64,000 nucleotides of DNA from Novosphingobium sp. Lineage in GTDB: Bacteria; Pseudomonadota; Alphaproteobacteria; Sphingomonadales; Sphingomonadaceae. The translations under genes were made by a program, and so were the position numbers. The stretch is taken from assembly GCA_030697365.1 (NCBI GenBank), contig JAUYQH010000061.1, positions 51,687-115,686 on the forward strand. The letters run 5' to 3'. Positions 38,822 through 47,096 of the stretch are shown here, one piece after another (the first letter of the stretch is position 1; the number at the start of each line of letters is the position of its first letter). A model generated the notes under the pieces. That model ran no database searches. It saw nothing but the letters and a program-made list of their open reading frames with translations, and was not told the origin of the DNA.

Positions 38822-39970
38822 CTAACATCGGCGTCTCGCAAGTTCGGCCAAGATTTCAGAGCGATGCTGATCGATCGCTGGGGGCGGACGCAGTGTACAT
38901 TCCAGTATGCTACCTAGCGGCAGTCGCAGTTGCCGAGGCTGACCCGCGCCGCCGACGGACTCGAAGAGTGCCCTTTCCCGGACGACGGGCAGCGTGCATG
39001 CTTCGGCAACCGAGTTGACTCGCCCCGCAGAGATGCGGGCATCTGCGAGGAGCTCGATAAGATCGTCGATCGTGCGATTTTCGACAGCCAAACCGATTAG
39101 CCGATCAATTTCGACGCGATGCACGATCCGGTCGGACATCGTGCGGAAACGGGGGTCGTCCGTGGCCCGGTACAAGCCCAATGCCTTGCAAAGGCGCGGA
39201 AATTGCTCCTCGCTCGCTGTCGCGATGAGCAATTCTCCGTCGGCAGCGCGGTACACCCCGTAAGGCGAAGCGCTGGGCGCTCCACCGCCGAGCTTTCGGG
39301 GCTCTTCGCCGGTGACCTGAAATGCCAACAATTGATGATTCATCAGGTTGAAGGCCGTGTCGATCAGCGCAAGCTTCACGTGCTCGCCCTTGCCGCCGCC
39401 CTCGTTTCGGCGGGCCAATGCTGCCATCACGCCCATCGCCGTCCAGATACCGGTCGTCAGGTCCAGCATCGAGGGAGCGATCCTGATGGTCGGTTCACCC
39501 TCGTTGCCGGTGAAGCTCATCAGTCCGCTGACTGCCTGGACTAGGGCATCGTAGCCCGGCATCGATCTGCCCAGGACTCCGTCCCCGAAGGCGCTCACCG
39601 AAGCAAGCAGCAGGCTCGGGTTGATGGCGGACAGGTCGGACCACGTCAGCGCGAGTTTTGCGGATACGCCGGGCGGGAAGCTCTCGATGACGACGTCCGC
39701 GCCTGCCACCAATTCACGCAGGATTACCAGGTCTTCCCCATTCTTGAAATCCAGCATTATCGAACGCTTGTTGCGATTGACCGCGAGAAACACCGTTGCC
39801 TGGTCGCCGGCAAACGGGGGGAGGCTGCGGGTATCGTCGCCCTTTGGCGCCCGCTCCACTTTGACTACATCCGCGCCCATGTCGCCGAGGATCATCGCGG
39901 CATAGGGGCCGGCGAAGTTGGTCGCCAGGTCGAGTACGCGCAGGCCCGGATATGTCTCGGAAAGGCTCAT
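38822..39970 (-). CDS. Class III CoA transferase (CaiB/BaiF family)
   Basis: The start at 39970 (MSLSETYPGLRVLDLATNFAGPYAAM) overlaps the upstream gene by ATGA and gives 382 residues; the 498-residue ORF in the track is over-extended. Family marks are GDMGADVVKVE near the start, VNRNKRSIMLD, and the catalytic Asp in PGYDALVQAVSGLM. It moves CoA between acids, or activates a racemic or ring-derived acid. It is the ninth and last gene of the operon that starts at MaoC. Confidence 0.9.
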   Translation of the reverse strand: MSLSETYPGLRVLDLATNFAGPYAAMILGDMGADVVKVERAPKGDDTRSLPPFAGDQATVFLAVNRNKRSIMLDFKNGEDLVILRELVAGADVVIESFPPGVSAKLALTWSDLSAINPSLLLASVSAFGDGVLGRSMPGYDALVQAVSGLMSFTGNEGEPTIRIAPSMLDLTTGIWTAMGVMAALARRNEGGGKGEHVKLALIDTAFNLMNHQLLAFQVTGEEPRKLGGGAPSASPYGVYRAADGELLIATASEEQFPRLCKALGLYRATDDPRFRTMSDRIVHRVEIDRLIGLAVENRTIDDLIELLADARISAGRVNSVAEACTLPVVRERALFESVGGAGQPRQLRLPLGSILECTLRPPPAIDQHRSEILAELARRRC

Positions 39971-40272
39971 GGACGCGCCCTGTCGGGGGTCCACAACTTG
40001 TCGAGAGTCTGCACGACCTTCACACCCGTGACGCCGTCGAGTCCCCCCACCTCGTCGCCGATGAACCTTTGCATCCCGGTGAAGTGGACGCAGCCCGGAT
40101 CGGTCAGGCACAACGTGATCGTCACCCGGCCGTCGTCGGTAATTGCGATATCGTCGATCAGGCCCATTCCCGCCAGGCTCGTCGCGGCGCCCATCGCGAT
40201 ACTGCAGGGTTCGGGAATCGCATCCAGCCTTGCGGCTATTGTTTGTTTGAGGTGGTCGTGTTCGATGGTCAT
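39967..40272 (-). CDS. MIP18/DUF59-family metal-sulfur cluster protein
   Basis: The start at 40272 (MTIEHDHLKQTIAARLD) overlaps the amidohydrolase stop, giving 101 residues. It has the DUF59 layout: an N-terminal helix, ITLCLTDPGCVHF with the conserved Cys, and the terminal TLDKLWTPDR. MIP18-like proteins serve in Fe-S cluster assembly or transfer, and PaaD in phenylacetyl-CoA epoxidase systems. Here it is coupled to an amidohydrolase and CoA genes; its partner is unknown. Confidence 0.78.
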   Translation of the reverse strand: MTIEHDHLKQTIAARLDAIPEPCSIAMGAATSLAGMGLIDDIAITDDGRVTITLCLTDPGCVHFTGMQRFIGDEVGGLDGVTGVKVVQTLDKLWTPDRARP

Positions 40273-41330
40273 CCGCGTAGCCCGCTCCACGGACGCGGGA
40301 TGCTTTCGGCGCGGGCAATGGCGAAACGGTCGTTTCGCGTCGCGGCGATCAGTGCATCGCGGTCGACACCATAGAGCTTCAGCGCATTTTCGCCCATGAT
40401 GTTGCGGCAGTCCGCCCCGGTCAGTTCGCGGATGGCGAACTCTTCGCAATACTCGGGGGCAAACTGATAGCCGCGAAACGCCTCGATCAACGGCAGCGGA
40501 TGCGCGAGATTGTTGCCGCTGGCGAACAGCAACCTGTCCGACCCGACCTCGGTGACCAGCTTGCCCAGTATCTTTGCAAACACCCTTGGCTTGGTGAGGA
40601 TGTAGGAAAACGTCGTCTCGAGCGTCAGATACAGATTGGCGTGGCGTTTCATCAGCTCGATGGTTTGGTCGAGGAAGGCGGCCCCGCCGTGGACCATCTC
40701 GAAGGTCATCTCGGGGAAGCGGTCCAGCGGGCTATCGAAATCGTCGATGTCGAATGCTTCGCGGGGTGCCGGTTCGAGCCACAACGCCTTGTGCACCGCC
40801 ACCCGCGTCAAGCCCTGATCACGGCAGAATTCGAGAAACGGAGTGGCCCAATCCTGTCCGTCGAGCCGCCAGCCCTTGGCGATCCCGTCATAGAAGAAAG
40901 CTGGGTAGAGCTTGACCCCGTCGATATCGTAGAGGTCAATCTGGCGCTTGATGTCGTCGATCGCGGTCTCGATTATGGGCGTGCCGACCGTCCCGAGCAT
41001 CGAACAGCGGTGGGGATTCTCGGAGCGGAACTGCGCGCATTTCTCCGGAAGGGTGATGGGTCCAAGCCCGAACCCCAGATTGGGCAGCGAATGAAGCACC
41101 GCATAGTCGACCGGACTTTCGGCGAATTCCGCGCGGCCGATAACGTCGAAGGAAAGATCGCGAAAGAACTCGTCCAGCTGGAGGATGAACTCCGCGTGGG
41201 CCTCGTCGTAGGACAGCTTGTGCGAGGCATAGACGGCGTCGATCTGGGCCTGTGCCGCGGGGTTCTGGTTTTCCGGCGACATGTTCCACGGATGCACGAC
41301 CGCATCGACGATCACCATGTCGTCGATCAT
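40269..41330 (-). CDS. Amidohydrolase-2 family protein with degenerate metal site
   Basis: The 353-residue TIM-barrel-type protein has the amidohydrolase-2 (ACMSD-like) pattern. The N-terminal HxH is reduced to VVHPW, later His occur in VAVHKALW and MVHGG, and the usual final GSD reads FASGNN. Two metal ligands therefore appear lost, so it may be a decarboxylase/hydrolase variant without the usual metal, or catalyse another step such as C-C cleavage. It is fully coupled to its neighbours by 4-base overlaps, which implies a pathway role. Confidence 0.8.
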   Translation of the reverse strand: MIDDMVIVDAVVHPWNMSPENQNPAAQAQIDAVYASHKLSYDEAHAEFILQLDEFFRDLSFDVIGRAEFAESPVDYAVLHSLPNLGFGLGPITLPEKCAQFRSENPHRCSMLGTVGTPIIETAIDDIKRQIDLYDIDGVKLYPAFFYDGIAKGWRLDGQDWATPFLEFCRDQGLTRVAVHKALWLEPAPREAFDIDDFDSPLDRFPEMTFEMVHGGAAFLDQTIELMKRHANLYLTLETTFSYILTKPRVFAKILGKLVTEVGSDRLLFASGNNLAHPLPLIEAFRGYQFAPEYCEEFAIRELTGADCRNIMGENALKLYGVDRDALIAATRNDRFAIARAESIPRPWSGLRG

Positions 41331-42133
41331 GTCTCGCGCTTCCGGTTGTAGACCGGCTCGCGCTTTTCGATTGCCGCATCGACGCCCTCACGCAGGTCGT
41401 CGCTATAGGTCAGCGCGGCGACGGCCCAGAAGCTGGCGTTCATCGAGCCCGCGAGGTCCATGTGCCAGCTCTGCCGCAATTGCTGCTTAGTCGCCTCGAT
41501 GGCGAGACGCGGGCGCGATGCTATCCGCGCCGCCAGCGCGACTGCCTCGCCGTCGAGTGCTTCGGGTTCGACCACTCGGTTGACCAGGCCGATCGCCAGC
41601 GCCCGTTCGGCGTCCACGATGTCGCCGGTCAGCGCCATCTCGGCGGCCATCCCGCTCCCGACCAGGCGAGGCAGGAAGTAGGTGCCGCCGTTGCCGGGAT
41701 TGAGGCCGAGCTTGATATAGGTTTCGCCCATTTTCGCCAAGCTAGACGCTATGCGAATGTCGCACGCCAGGGCCAGGTCCAGCCCTCCTGCGGTTGCCCC
41801 GCCATTGATCGCGGCGATTACCGGGAGGCGGCTCGAGACGAGCTTCTGGGTGACCGGCCAGAGCACGCGGGCATTGTAGGGTTCCTGCGCGGCGGCATGT
41901 GTCTCGGCCAGATACTTGCGGAATTCGTAGAGGTCCGCGCCCGCGCAGAACTGCTTTCCGGCACCGGTCAGGATGAGAACCCGCACATCTGTGTCGGCCT
42001 CGAGCTTGTTCAGCCCAGCGATCAGGTCGGCGGCCATCTCAGGCACGACGCCATTGCCGCGTTCGGGTCGGTTGAGGACGATCCGGGCGACCCCGTCGGC
42101 CGGTTGGGAAAGGATTATGGTTTCGTAGTCCAT
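41327..42133 (-). CDS. Enoyl-CoA hydratase/isomerase family protein with altered active site
   Basis: The 268-residue crotonase has an oxyanion pocket in KQFCAGADLYEF and INGGATAGGLDLALACD. In the standard hydratase alignment the two catalytic Glu positions read Asp (GGLDLAL) and Tyr (GETYIKLG). A plain syn-hydratase reaction is therefore doubtful, and an isomerase, hydrolase or C-C lyase role is more likely. It lies between a thiolase and the amidohydrolase in the nine-gene operon. Confidence 0.85.
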   Translation of the reverse strand: MDYETIILSQPADGVARIVLNRPERGNGVVPEMAADLIAGLNKLEADTDVRVLILTGAGKQFCAGADLYEFRKYLAETHAAAQEPYNARVLWPVTQKLVSSRLPVIAAINGGATAGGLDLALACDIRIASSLAKMGETYIKLGLNPGNGGTYFLPRLVGSGMAAEMALTGDIVDAERALAIGLVNRVVEPEALDGEAVALAARIASRPRLAIEATKQQLRQSWHMDLAGSMNASFWAVAALTYSDDLREGVDAAIEKREPVYNRKRET

Positions 42134-42143
42134 CGCGTTCGCC

Positions 42144-43313
42144 TCAATCCTGCTTTTCGAGGATCGTAGCTATCGCGAGTGCATAAGTATCGTCGAGCCA
42201 CCCGCCGCCGTTGATGCTCATCGCCAGCCGTGCACCCTCGACTTGGCGCCCCGCCGCCCTGCCGCGCAATTGTAGCACAAGTTCGTATATCTGGGCGAGG
42301 CCGGTAGCGCCGAGCGCGTGACCTCGGCTGAGCAAGCCTCCGCTGCAGTTGACGGGAATCCGCCCGCCCAGTGCCGTGCTGCCGTCGCGGACGAGGCGGA
42401 AGCCCTCGCCTTTGGGACAGAGGCCGATCTCGTGATACTGCATCAATTCCGCCGGAGCGGCGGCATCGTGCAATTCGAGCAGGTCGAAATCTACGGGGCC
42501 GACCGAGGCAAACTCATAAGCTTTGCGGCTGGCATCGTCGACCGGCGCGCCACCTGCACCCGAGGCCATCTGGCAGGCACGGACGAAGATGCGATCGATG
42601 CCGAGTTCGCCAACCACTTTTTCTGAGCATACGATCGCCGCAGCCGCCCCGTCGGTCATTGGCGAGCACATCGCCAGGGTGAGCGGCGGGACGATCATGC
42701 GGCCGTGGAGCACCTCTTCGATGGTCTGCGGCTTGCGCAACTGGGCAAGCGGGTTGTGGCTGGCATGGGCTCGGTTCTTGACCGCCACCGCGGCGAAATC
42801 GCGCGGTTCGGCGTCCGACCTGGCAAGGTATTCCTGCGCAACCCCGGCGTAGAAATCCATCAGCAGCGAATTGGCGCTGACCTGCCCAGGGACGTATTCG
42901 CCAATGTCTTCGACGTCGGTCGAGCCGCGCAAGGCGTTGAAGGCGCGGCTCTTGTCGGCGTGGTGCATCTGCTCGACACCGACCGCGAGAGCCACGTCCA
43001 CGCAGCCGCTGGCGACTGCTTCCACCGCCATGAGGAACGCCGAGCCACCCGAGGCACAGGCGTTCTCGACATTCATCAGCGGCAGACGGCCAAGGTCATG
43101 CCCGCGCAACGCGACCTGGCCCTTGATCATATCCTGCTGGACCACGGTGGGAGCGATGGCGTTGCCGAAATAGATGCGTCCGATGCGGTTCTGATCAAGG
43201 CCGCTGTCGCGGATCGCCTCGCCGATCGCTTCGAGCGCCATGCTCCGCAGGCCGCGACCCGGCTGTTTGCCGAATGCCGTCATTCCAACGCCGCAGGCGA
43301 AGACCCTGGTCAT
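42144..43313 (-). CDS. Thiolase family protein (acetyl-CoA acyltransferase/SCP-x type)
   Basis: The start at 43313 (MTRVFACGVGMTAFGKQP) overlaps the ligase stop, giving 389 residues; the track ORF is over-extended. The nucleophile Cys is present in NVENACASGGSAF. The His/Asp region reads ELHDAAAPAEL, and the C-terminal glycine-rich His motif reads CSGGLLSRGHALGATG. It probably carries out a real thiolytic cleavage, unlike the second thiolase-like protein in this operon. It is the fifth gene of the operon. Confidence 0.9.
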   Translation of the reverse strand: MTRVFACGVGMTAFGKQPGRGLRSMALEAIGEAIRDSGLDQNRIGRIYFGNAIAPTVVQQDMIKGQVALRGHDLGRLPLMNVENACASGGSAFLMAVEAVASGCVDVALAVGVEQMHHADKSRAFNALRGSTDVEDIGEYVPGQVSANSLLMDFYAGVAQEYLARSDAEPRDFAAVAVKNRAHASHNPLAQLRKPQTIEEVLHGRMIVPPLTLAMCSPMTDGAAAAIVCSEKVVGELGIDRIFVRACQMASGAGGAPVDDASRKAYEFASVGPVDFDLLELHDAAAPAELMQYHEIGLCPKGEGFRLVRDGSTALGGRIPVNCSGGLLSRGHALGATGLAQIYELVLQLRGRAAGRQVEGARLAMSINGGGWLDDTYALAIATILEKQD

Positions 43314-44899
43314 GTCTTGCCTGCCCTTTTGCCCGCGCCGCCGCCGATGCGGCTGCCGTGCCCGTGCCAATAGGTGTCGCGAATTTCGCGGCGCAGCACC
43401 TTGCCGTATCCGCTGACCGGCAGGGCCTCGAGGAAATCGACCGCCTTGGGCTTCTTGTAGCCTGCGAGACTCTCGCCGCAGAACGCGATCACGTCTTTGT
43501 CGCTCAAGGTCGCGCCTTCGCGCCGCACCACGACGGCGTGGACCGCCTCGCCCCAGTAAACGTCGGGAATGCCGAAAACGACGCATTCGGCGATGTCGGG
43601 GTGAAGGATCAGCACCTCCTCCACTTCGCGCGGATAGATGTTGTTGCCGCCCGAAATCACCATGTCCTTGGCGCGGTCGAGCAGGAACAGATATCCCTCC
43701 TCGTCGAAATAGCCGATGTCGCCGGTGTGCAGCCACCCGCCCCTAAGCGTCTCGGCGCTGGCCTCGGGATTGTTCCAGTAACCCGGCATGACGATCTCGC
43801 CGCGCGCGACGACCTCCCCCGGTTTGCCGGGCGGGAGCAGGTTGTCGTCGGCGTCGACACAAGCCGCCTCGACATCGGTCCGGGTTTGCCCCGCCGAGCC
43901 GATGCGGGGATCGTCGGCGGCGAGCAGCCTGGCATGCGCTGCGGCCGTCAGCCCGGTGATCGTGATCGGGGCTTCGCCCTGGCCGTAAAGCTGCACGAAG
44001 ATCGGTCCGAACGCGGCGATCGCCTGCTTGAGCTGATCGACGTAGATCGGCGCGCCGCCATAAGTGATCGCGCGCAGGCTGGAGAGGTCGTAGCGCGCCG
44101 GATCGGTATCCTCGAGCAGTTTGACGATCTGGGTCGGCGCCATGAAGGCGATATGCGAAACCTTGAGCCGCTCGACCGTGCGAAGCAGTGCGTCGGGATC
44201 GAAGCTGGCCCCTTCGGTGATGGCATTGGTCGCCCCGCGCGCCACGGCCGGCAGGGCGATGATGCCGCTGCCGTGCGACATCGGCGCACAATGGAGGACG
44301 GTCTCGCCGGGCTGGATATTATGCAGATCGGCGAGATAGTTCATGACCATCCGGGCGACCATTCGGTGGTGCCAGATCGCGCCTTTGGGCTTCCCCGTGG
44401 TGCCCGAGGTGTAGAACAGCCAGCAGATATCCTCGGGGACGGCTTCGCGTGCCGAAGCGAGCGCGTTGACGTGGTAGAGCAGCCTGTCGAAATGTTCGGT
44501 CCCCGCCGCGTCGTCCAGACAAACGCGCGCGACTAAGCCGCAGAACAGGTCGGCGTTGGACGCGATGGCATCCTGGAACTCGCCGCCGTGGATCAGCACT
44601 TTTGCGCCCGAATTTTCGACAATGTATGCCATCTCACGCGCGTGGAGCCGCGCATTGACCGGGACCACCACCAGCCCGGCGGCGAAACAGCCGAACACCA
44701 CTTCGAGGATGCGCGGGCTGTTGGCGAGGCAGAACGCGACCCGATCGCCGGGTTGGCAGCCCAGCGAGAGCAGGTTGCCGCCGATCGCCAGCGCGCGTTC
44801 GCGGAACTGGCGATAGGTCCAGCTTTCCTCACCCTGCACTTGCGCAAGGTTCTCCGGCCACTGTCGCGCTGCCTTGTCGAGAAAGAAGAAGCTGTTCAC
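43310..44899 (-). CDS. Acyl-CoA ligase (AMP-binding, class I adenylate-forming)
   Basis: The GTG at 44899 (VNSFFFLDKAARQWPENLA) gives 529 residues and lies 10 bases after the DUF35 stop. ANL motifs are complete: YTSGTTGKPKG phosphate loop, LYGQGEAP, TGDIGYFDEEGY, RAKDMVISGGNNIYP, and the C-terminal Lys in SGYGKVLR. It activates a carboxylic acid to its CoA thioester in the cytosol. The substrate is unknown; with thiolases, MaoC and DUF35 in the same operon, a branched or ring-containing acid is plausible. Confidence 0.92.
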   Translation of the reverse strand: MNSFFFLDKAARQWPENLAQVQGEESWTYRQFRERALAIGGNLLSLGCQPGDRVAFCLANSPRILEVVFGCFAAGLVVVPVNARLHAREMAYIVENSGAKVLIHGGEFQDAIASNADLFCGLVARVCLDDAAGTEHFDRLLYHVNALASAREAVPEDICWLFYTSGTTGKPKGAIWHHRMVARMVMNYLADLHNIQPGETVLHCAPMSHGSGIIALPAVARGATNAITEGASFDPDALLRTVERLKVSHIAFMAPTQIVKLLEDTDPARYDLSSLRAITYGGAPIYVDQLKQAIAAFGPIFVQLYGQGEAPITITGLTAAAHARLLAADDPRIGSAGQTRTDVEAACVDADDNLLPPGKPGEVVARGEIVMPGYWNNPEASAETLRGGWLHTGDIGYFDEEGYLFLLDRAKDMVISGGNNIYPREVEEVLILHPDIAECVVFGIPDVYWGEAVHAVVVRREGATLSDKDVIAFCGESLAGYKKPKAVDFLEALPVSGYGKVLRREIRDTYWHGHGSRIGGGAGKRAGKT

Positions 44900-44909
44900 G
44901 TGGCCCCGG

Positions 44910-45302
44910 TCAGTCCGCAGCGCGGCGGAAGCGGGCGCATTCGCGGCCCGCTTCCTTCCCCTCGAACACCACGCGGTCGTCGCAGCGATAGCCTGACCAG
45001 TCGTCCGCGCCATCGGGGGCGAGCCGCACCAGAATTTGCACCCCCTCGTCGAGCTTCACCGCACCGATTGCGTAGGGAAGGTCGCCCTCATGGCCTTCAG
45101 GCGCGCCTTGGCGCAACACGCAAAAGCTGTGCAGTACTCCTCCGCCCGAGGACTTGAGCCAGCCGAGATCGTCCGACTGGCAGTGCGGGCAGGCGTAGCG
45201 GGGCCACATGTTGGGCTTACCACAGGCGTTGCAGCTCTGGACGAGCAATTCGCCGGCGGCCAGGCCATCGCGAAAATCGCTCACGATTTTGGGTGTTTGC
45301 AT
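44910..45302 (-). CDS. DUF35 OB-fold zinc-ribbon protein
   Basis: The 130-residue protein has an N-terminal zinc ribbon (CNACGKPNMWPRYACPHC) followed by an OB-fold (SGGGVLHSFCVL, YAIGAVKLDEGVQILVRL). DUF35 proteins pair with thiolase-like partners. In bacterial steroid side-chain degradation the DUF35 domain of ChsH2 holds the aldolase Ltp2. Here it directly follows a thiolase-like gene lacking the usual Cys, with 4 bases between them, so the pair probably forms one complex. Confidence 0.88.
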   Translation of the reverse strand: MQTPKIVSDFRDGLAAGELLVQSCNACGKPNMWPRYACPHCQSDDLGWLKSSGGGVLHSFCVLRQGAPEGHEGDLPYAIGAVKLDEGVQILVRLAPDGADDWSGYRCDDRVVFEGKEAGRECARFRRAAD

Positions 45303-45306
45303 CGCG

Positions 45307-46533
45307 TCAGCCCCCCATTCCGGTGCGTTCGAGGAGCAGGATCTGCGCGTCCATGTAGCTCCCGCCGCTGCCGCCGATGATGGCCCGCTCGCACCCTTCG
45401 ACCTGGCGATGGGATGGCGCGCGATGGAGCAGCTGGCGAATTCCTTCGACGAGCAGCGCGGTTCCGCCGCCGACCCCGGTATGCCCGGCCGAAAGCAGTC
45501 CGCCGTTGGTGTTCATCGGCAACTTGCCACCCGGATTGCCGTTTCCGGCGGCGAACCAACGGGCGCCCTCGCCCTTTGCGGCGATGCCGATCCCTTCGAG
45601 CGCGATCGCGGTGACCGCGGCATAGCTGTCGTAGATTTCGGCGATGTCGGCGTCTCCGGGCCCCCAGCCGCTCTGGTTCCAGGCGCGTTCCGCCGCGACG
45701 GGCCAGCCCAGGACGGCCTGATCGGGCTCTTGGCTGAGGCAGTAGTGGCTTACGCAACCGCCCGAGCCCGCGACGCGAACTCCGTGTGTGATCCCGCGCT
45801 TCTTCGCGATACCGGCGCTGGTCATCACGAAGGCGCAAGCGCCGTCGGCCATCGGCGGACATTCGAAAGCATGCAGCGGGTCGGCGACCATCCGCGAAGC
45901 AAGCACCTGCTCTACGGTCAGCGGCTTGTCGCGGAACATCGCGTTGTCGTTGAGGTTGGCCCAGTTGCGCAAGGTGACGCAGATCGAGGCCATCTCGGCC
46001 GGCGTGCTGCCCGAGGCGTGCATATAGCGATTGGTGATCATCGCCCCGATGGCGTTGAACTGGATGCCCGTGGGCAGTTCCCATTCGCCCGGGATGCCGT
46101 TCTTCGATAGCATCGTGATCATCTCGTTGAGGTCGGCAGACCCCCACCGTTCGCACTGGAGCACGAGTACGTTGTGCGCGTGGCCCGTAGCGATAAGCCC
46201 GTGCGCGGCACGCACCGCATTGTCACTCGTCGATCCGCCCGAATGGACCATGAAGCTGGCCTTGCAGGTGCCGAGGATACCCAGCTCCTCGACCATCCGC
46301 GAAAAGACGAGGTCGGCCTGGTCCGCGCCCGAATGGAGGTTGGGGATCAGCAGGATCGTGTCGATATCCCTCGGCACCATTCCGGCATCTCTGAGCGCCA
46401 GGATAGCCACCTTGGTCAGGGCCTCGATGAAGCCGCGATCGGGAAATTTGCCCGTCTTCAGCTCGCCGACACCCACAAAAACGGGATCGTTGGCGGCGTC
46501 TTTGTCGACGTTAAGAGTCCAGCTTTCAGCCAT
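45307..46533 (-). CDS. Thiolase-like protein lacking the catalytic Cys (Ltp2-type aldolase candidate)
   Basis: The 408-residue protein has a thiolase fold, but the nucleophile segment reads FMVHSGGSTSDNAV (no Cys). The HDxF region reads IYDSYAAVTAIALEG with two Tyr, and the C-terminal motif reads NGGLLSAGHTGVGGG. This pattern fits the Ltp2 class, in which Tyr residues drive a retro-aldol C-C cleavage of a side chain with a DUF35 partner. Gene order MaoC - thiolase-like - DUF35 supports a hydratase/aldolase pair. The specific reaction is inference. Confidence 0.85.
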   Translation of the reverse strand: MAESWTLNVDKDAANDPVFVGVGELKTGKFPDRGFIEALTKVAILALRDAGMVPRDIDTILLIPNLHSGADQADLVFSRMVEELGILGTCKASFMVHSGGSTSDNAVRAAHGLIATGHAHNVLVLQCERWGSADLNEMITMLSKNGIPGEWELPTGIQFNAIGAMITNRYMHASGSTPAEMASICVTLRNWANLNDNAMFRDKPLTVEQVLASRMVADPLHAFECPPMADGACAFVMTSAGIAKKRGITHGVRVAGSGGCVSHYCLSQEPDQAVLGWPVAAERAWNQSGWGPGDADIAEIYDSYAAVTAIALEGIGIAAKGEGARWFAAGNGNPGGKLPMNTNGGLLSAGHTGVGGGTALLVEGIRQLLHRAPSHRQVEGCERAIIGGSGGSYMDAQILLLERTGMGG

Positions 46534-46536
46534 CGG

Positions 46537-47013
46537 TCAACCTTTCCCGGCACGCCGTCTGGCGAGCATGGTTTGCAAGAATGTCATGACTTCGGCGTCG
46601 GCCTGGTTGCGCACCGAATAGGTCACTCCCAGCGTGCCGTATTTCGGCCCCGAAGCATCGTGGCCGGCGACGGTCGCCACAACGTGAAGCGTGTCGCCGG
46701 CGAACACCGGCGCGGAAGCTTTCAGTCCGGTAATCTCGACGAGAGCGGCGATTGCGTCCCCGTAAAATCCGCTCAATCCCACCAGTCCGACAGCGAGCGA
46801 AAATGTCAGCGGGCCGTGCGCGATGCGCTGGCCGAACCGGTTGTCGGCCATGAACTGCGCATCGGTATGAAGCTGATAGTGGTCGCCGGTGAGGCCCGCA
46901 AAAGCGGTGATGTCGCCGATATCGACGGTTCTGCCGCGCGTGGTCATCACATCACCGAGCTCGAAATCCTCGAAAAACTTCGCTGCCGGGTCCTTGTACG
47001 ACCTACCGCTCAT
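46537..47013 (-). CDS. MaoC-like (R)-enoyl-CoA hydratase
   Basis: The start at 47013 (MSGRSYKDPAAKFFEDFELGD) is chosen because the family begins here; it gives 158 residues. The hot-dog domain carries the hydratase-2 Asp and His in GLTGDHYQLHTD and the RIAHG segment. The usual Asn-Pro of the motif is replaced by Tyr-Gln. It would hydrate an enoyl-CoA before aldol cleavage by the thiolase-like neighbour 3 bases downstream. It is first in the nine-gene operon, with promoter and operator directly upstream. Confidence 0.88.
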   Translation of the reverse strand: MSGRSYKDPAAKFFEDFELGDVMTTRGRTVDIGDITAFAGLTGDHYQLHTDAQFMADNRFGQRIAHGPLTFSLAVGLVGLSGFYGDAIAALVEITGLKASAPVFAGDTLHVVATVAGHDASGPKYGTLGVTYSVRNQADAEVMTFLQTMLARRRAGKG

Positions 47014-47029
47014 CTCACTCTCTCTCAAA

Positions 47030-47043
47030 AACAACCGTTTGTT
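47030..47043. promoter_or_regulatory. Operator-like palindrome (site c) before the MaoC operon
   Basis: AACAACCGTTTGTT lies 16 bases upstream of the MaoC start. On the minus strand it follows the -10 box TAGTAA without a gap, where a bound repressor would block transcription start. It matches the other four sites in this island. Confidence 0.75.
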
Positions 47044-47072
47044 TTACTATGAGGCGGCAGCGCGACTGTCAA
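47044..47072 (-). promoter_or_regulatory. Sigma70-like promoter of the MaoC CoA operon
   Basis: On the minus strand TTGACA (47072-47067) is followed by a 17-base spacer and TAGTAA (47049-47044), a near-ideal sigma70-type promoter. It reads toward the MaoC gene, and operator site c starts at the next base. Confidence 0.65.
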
Positions 47073-47096
47073 GCCGTGAGGCTTCAACAATCCAGC

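Noticed and set aside
38587-38841. 84-residue minus-strand ORF after the CoA transferase
   Set aside because: Overlaps the transferase stop and shows no recognisable domain; probably non-coding.
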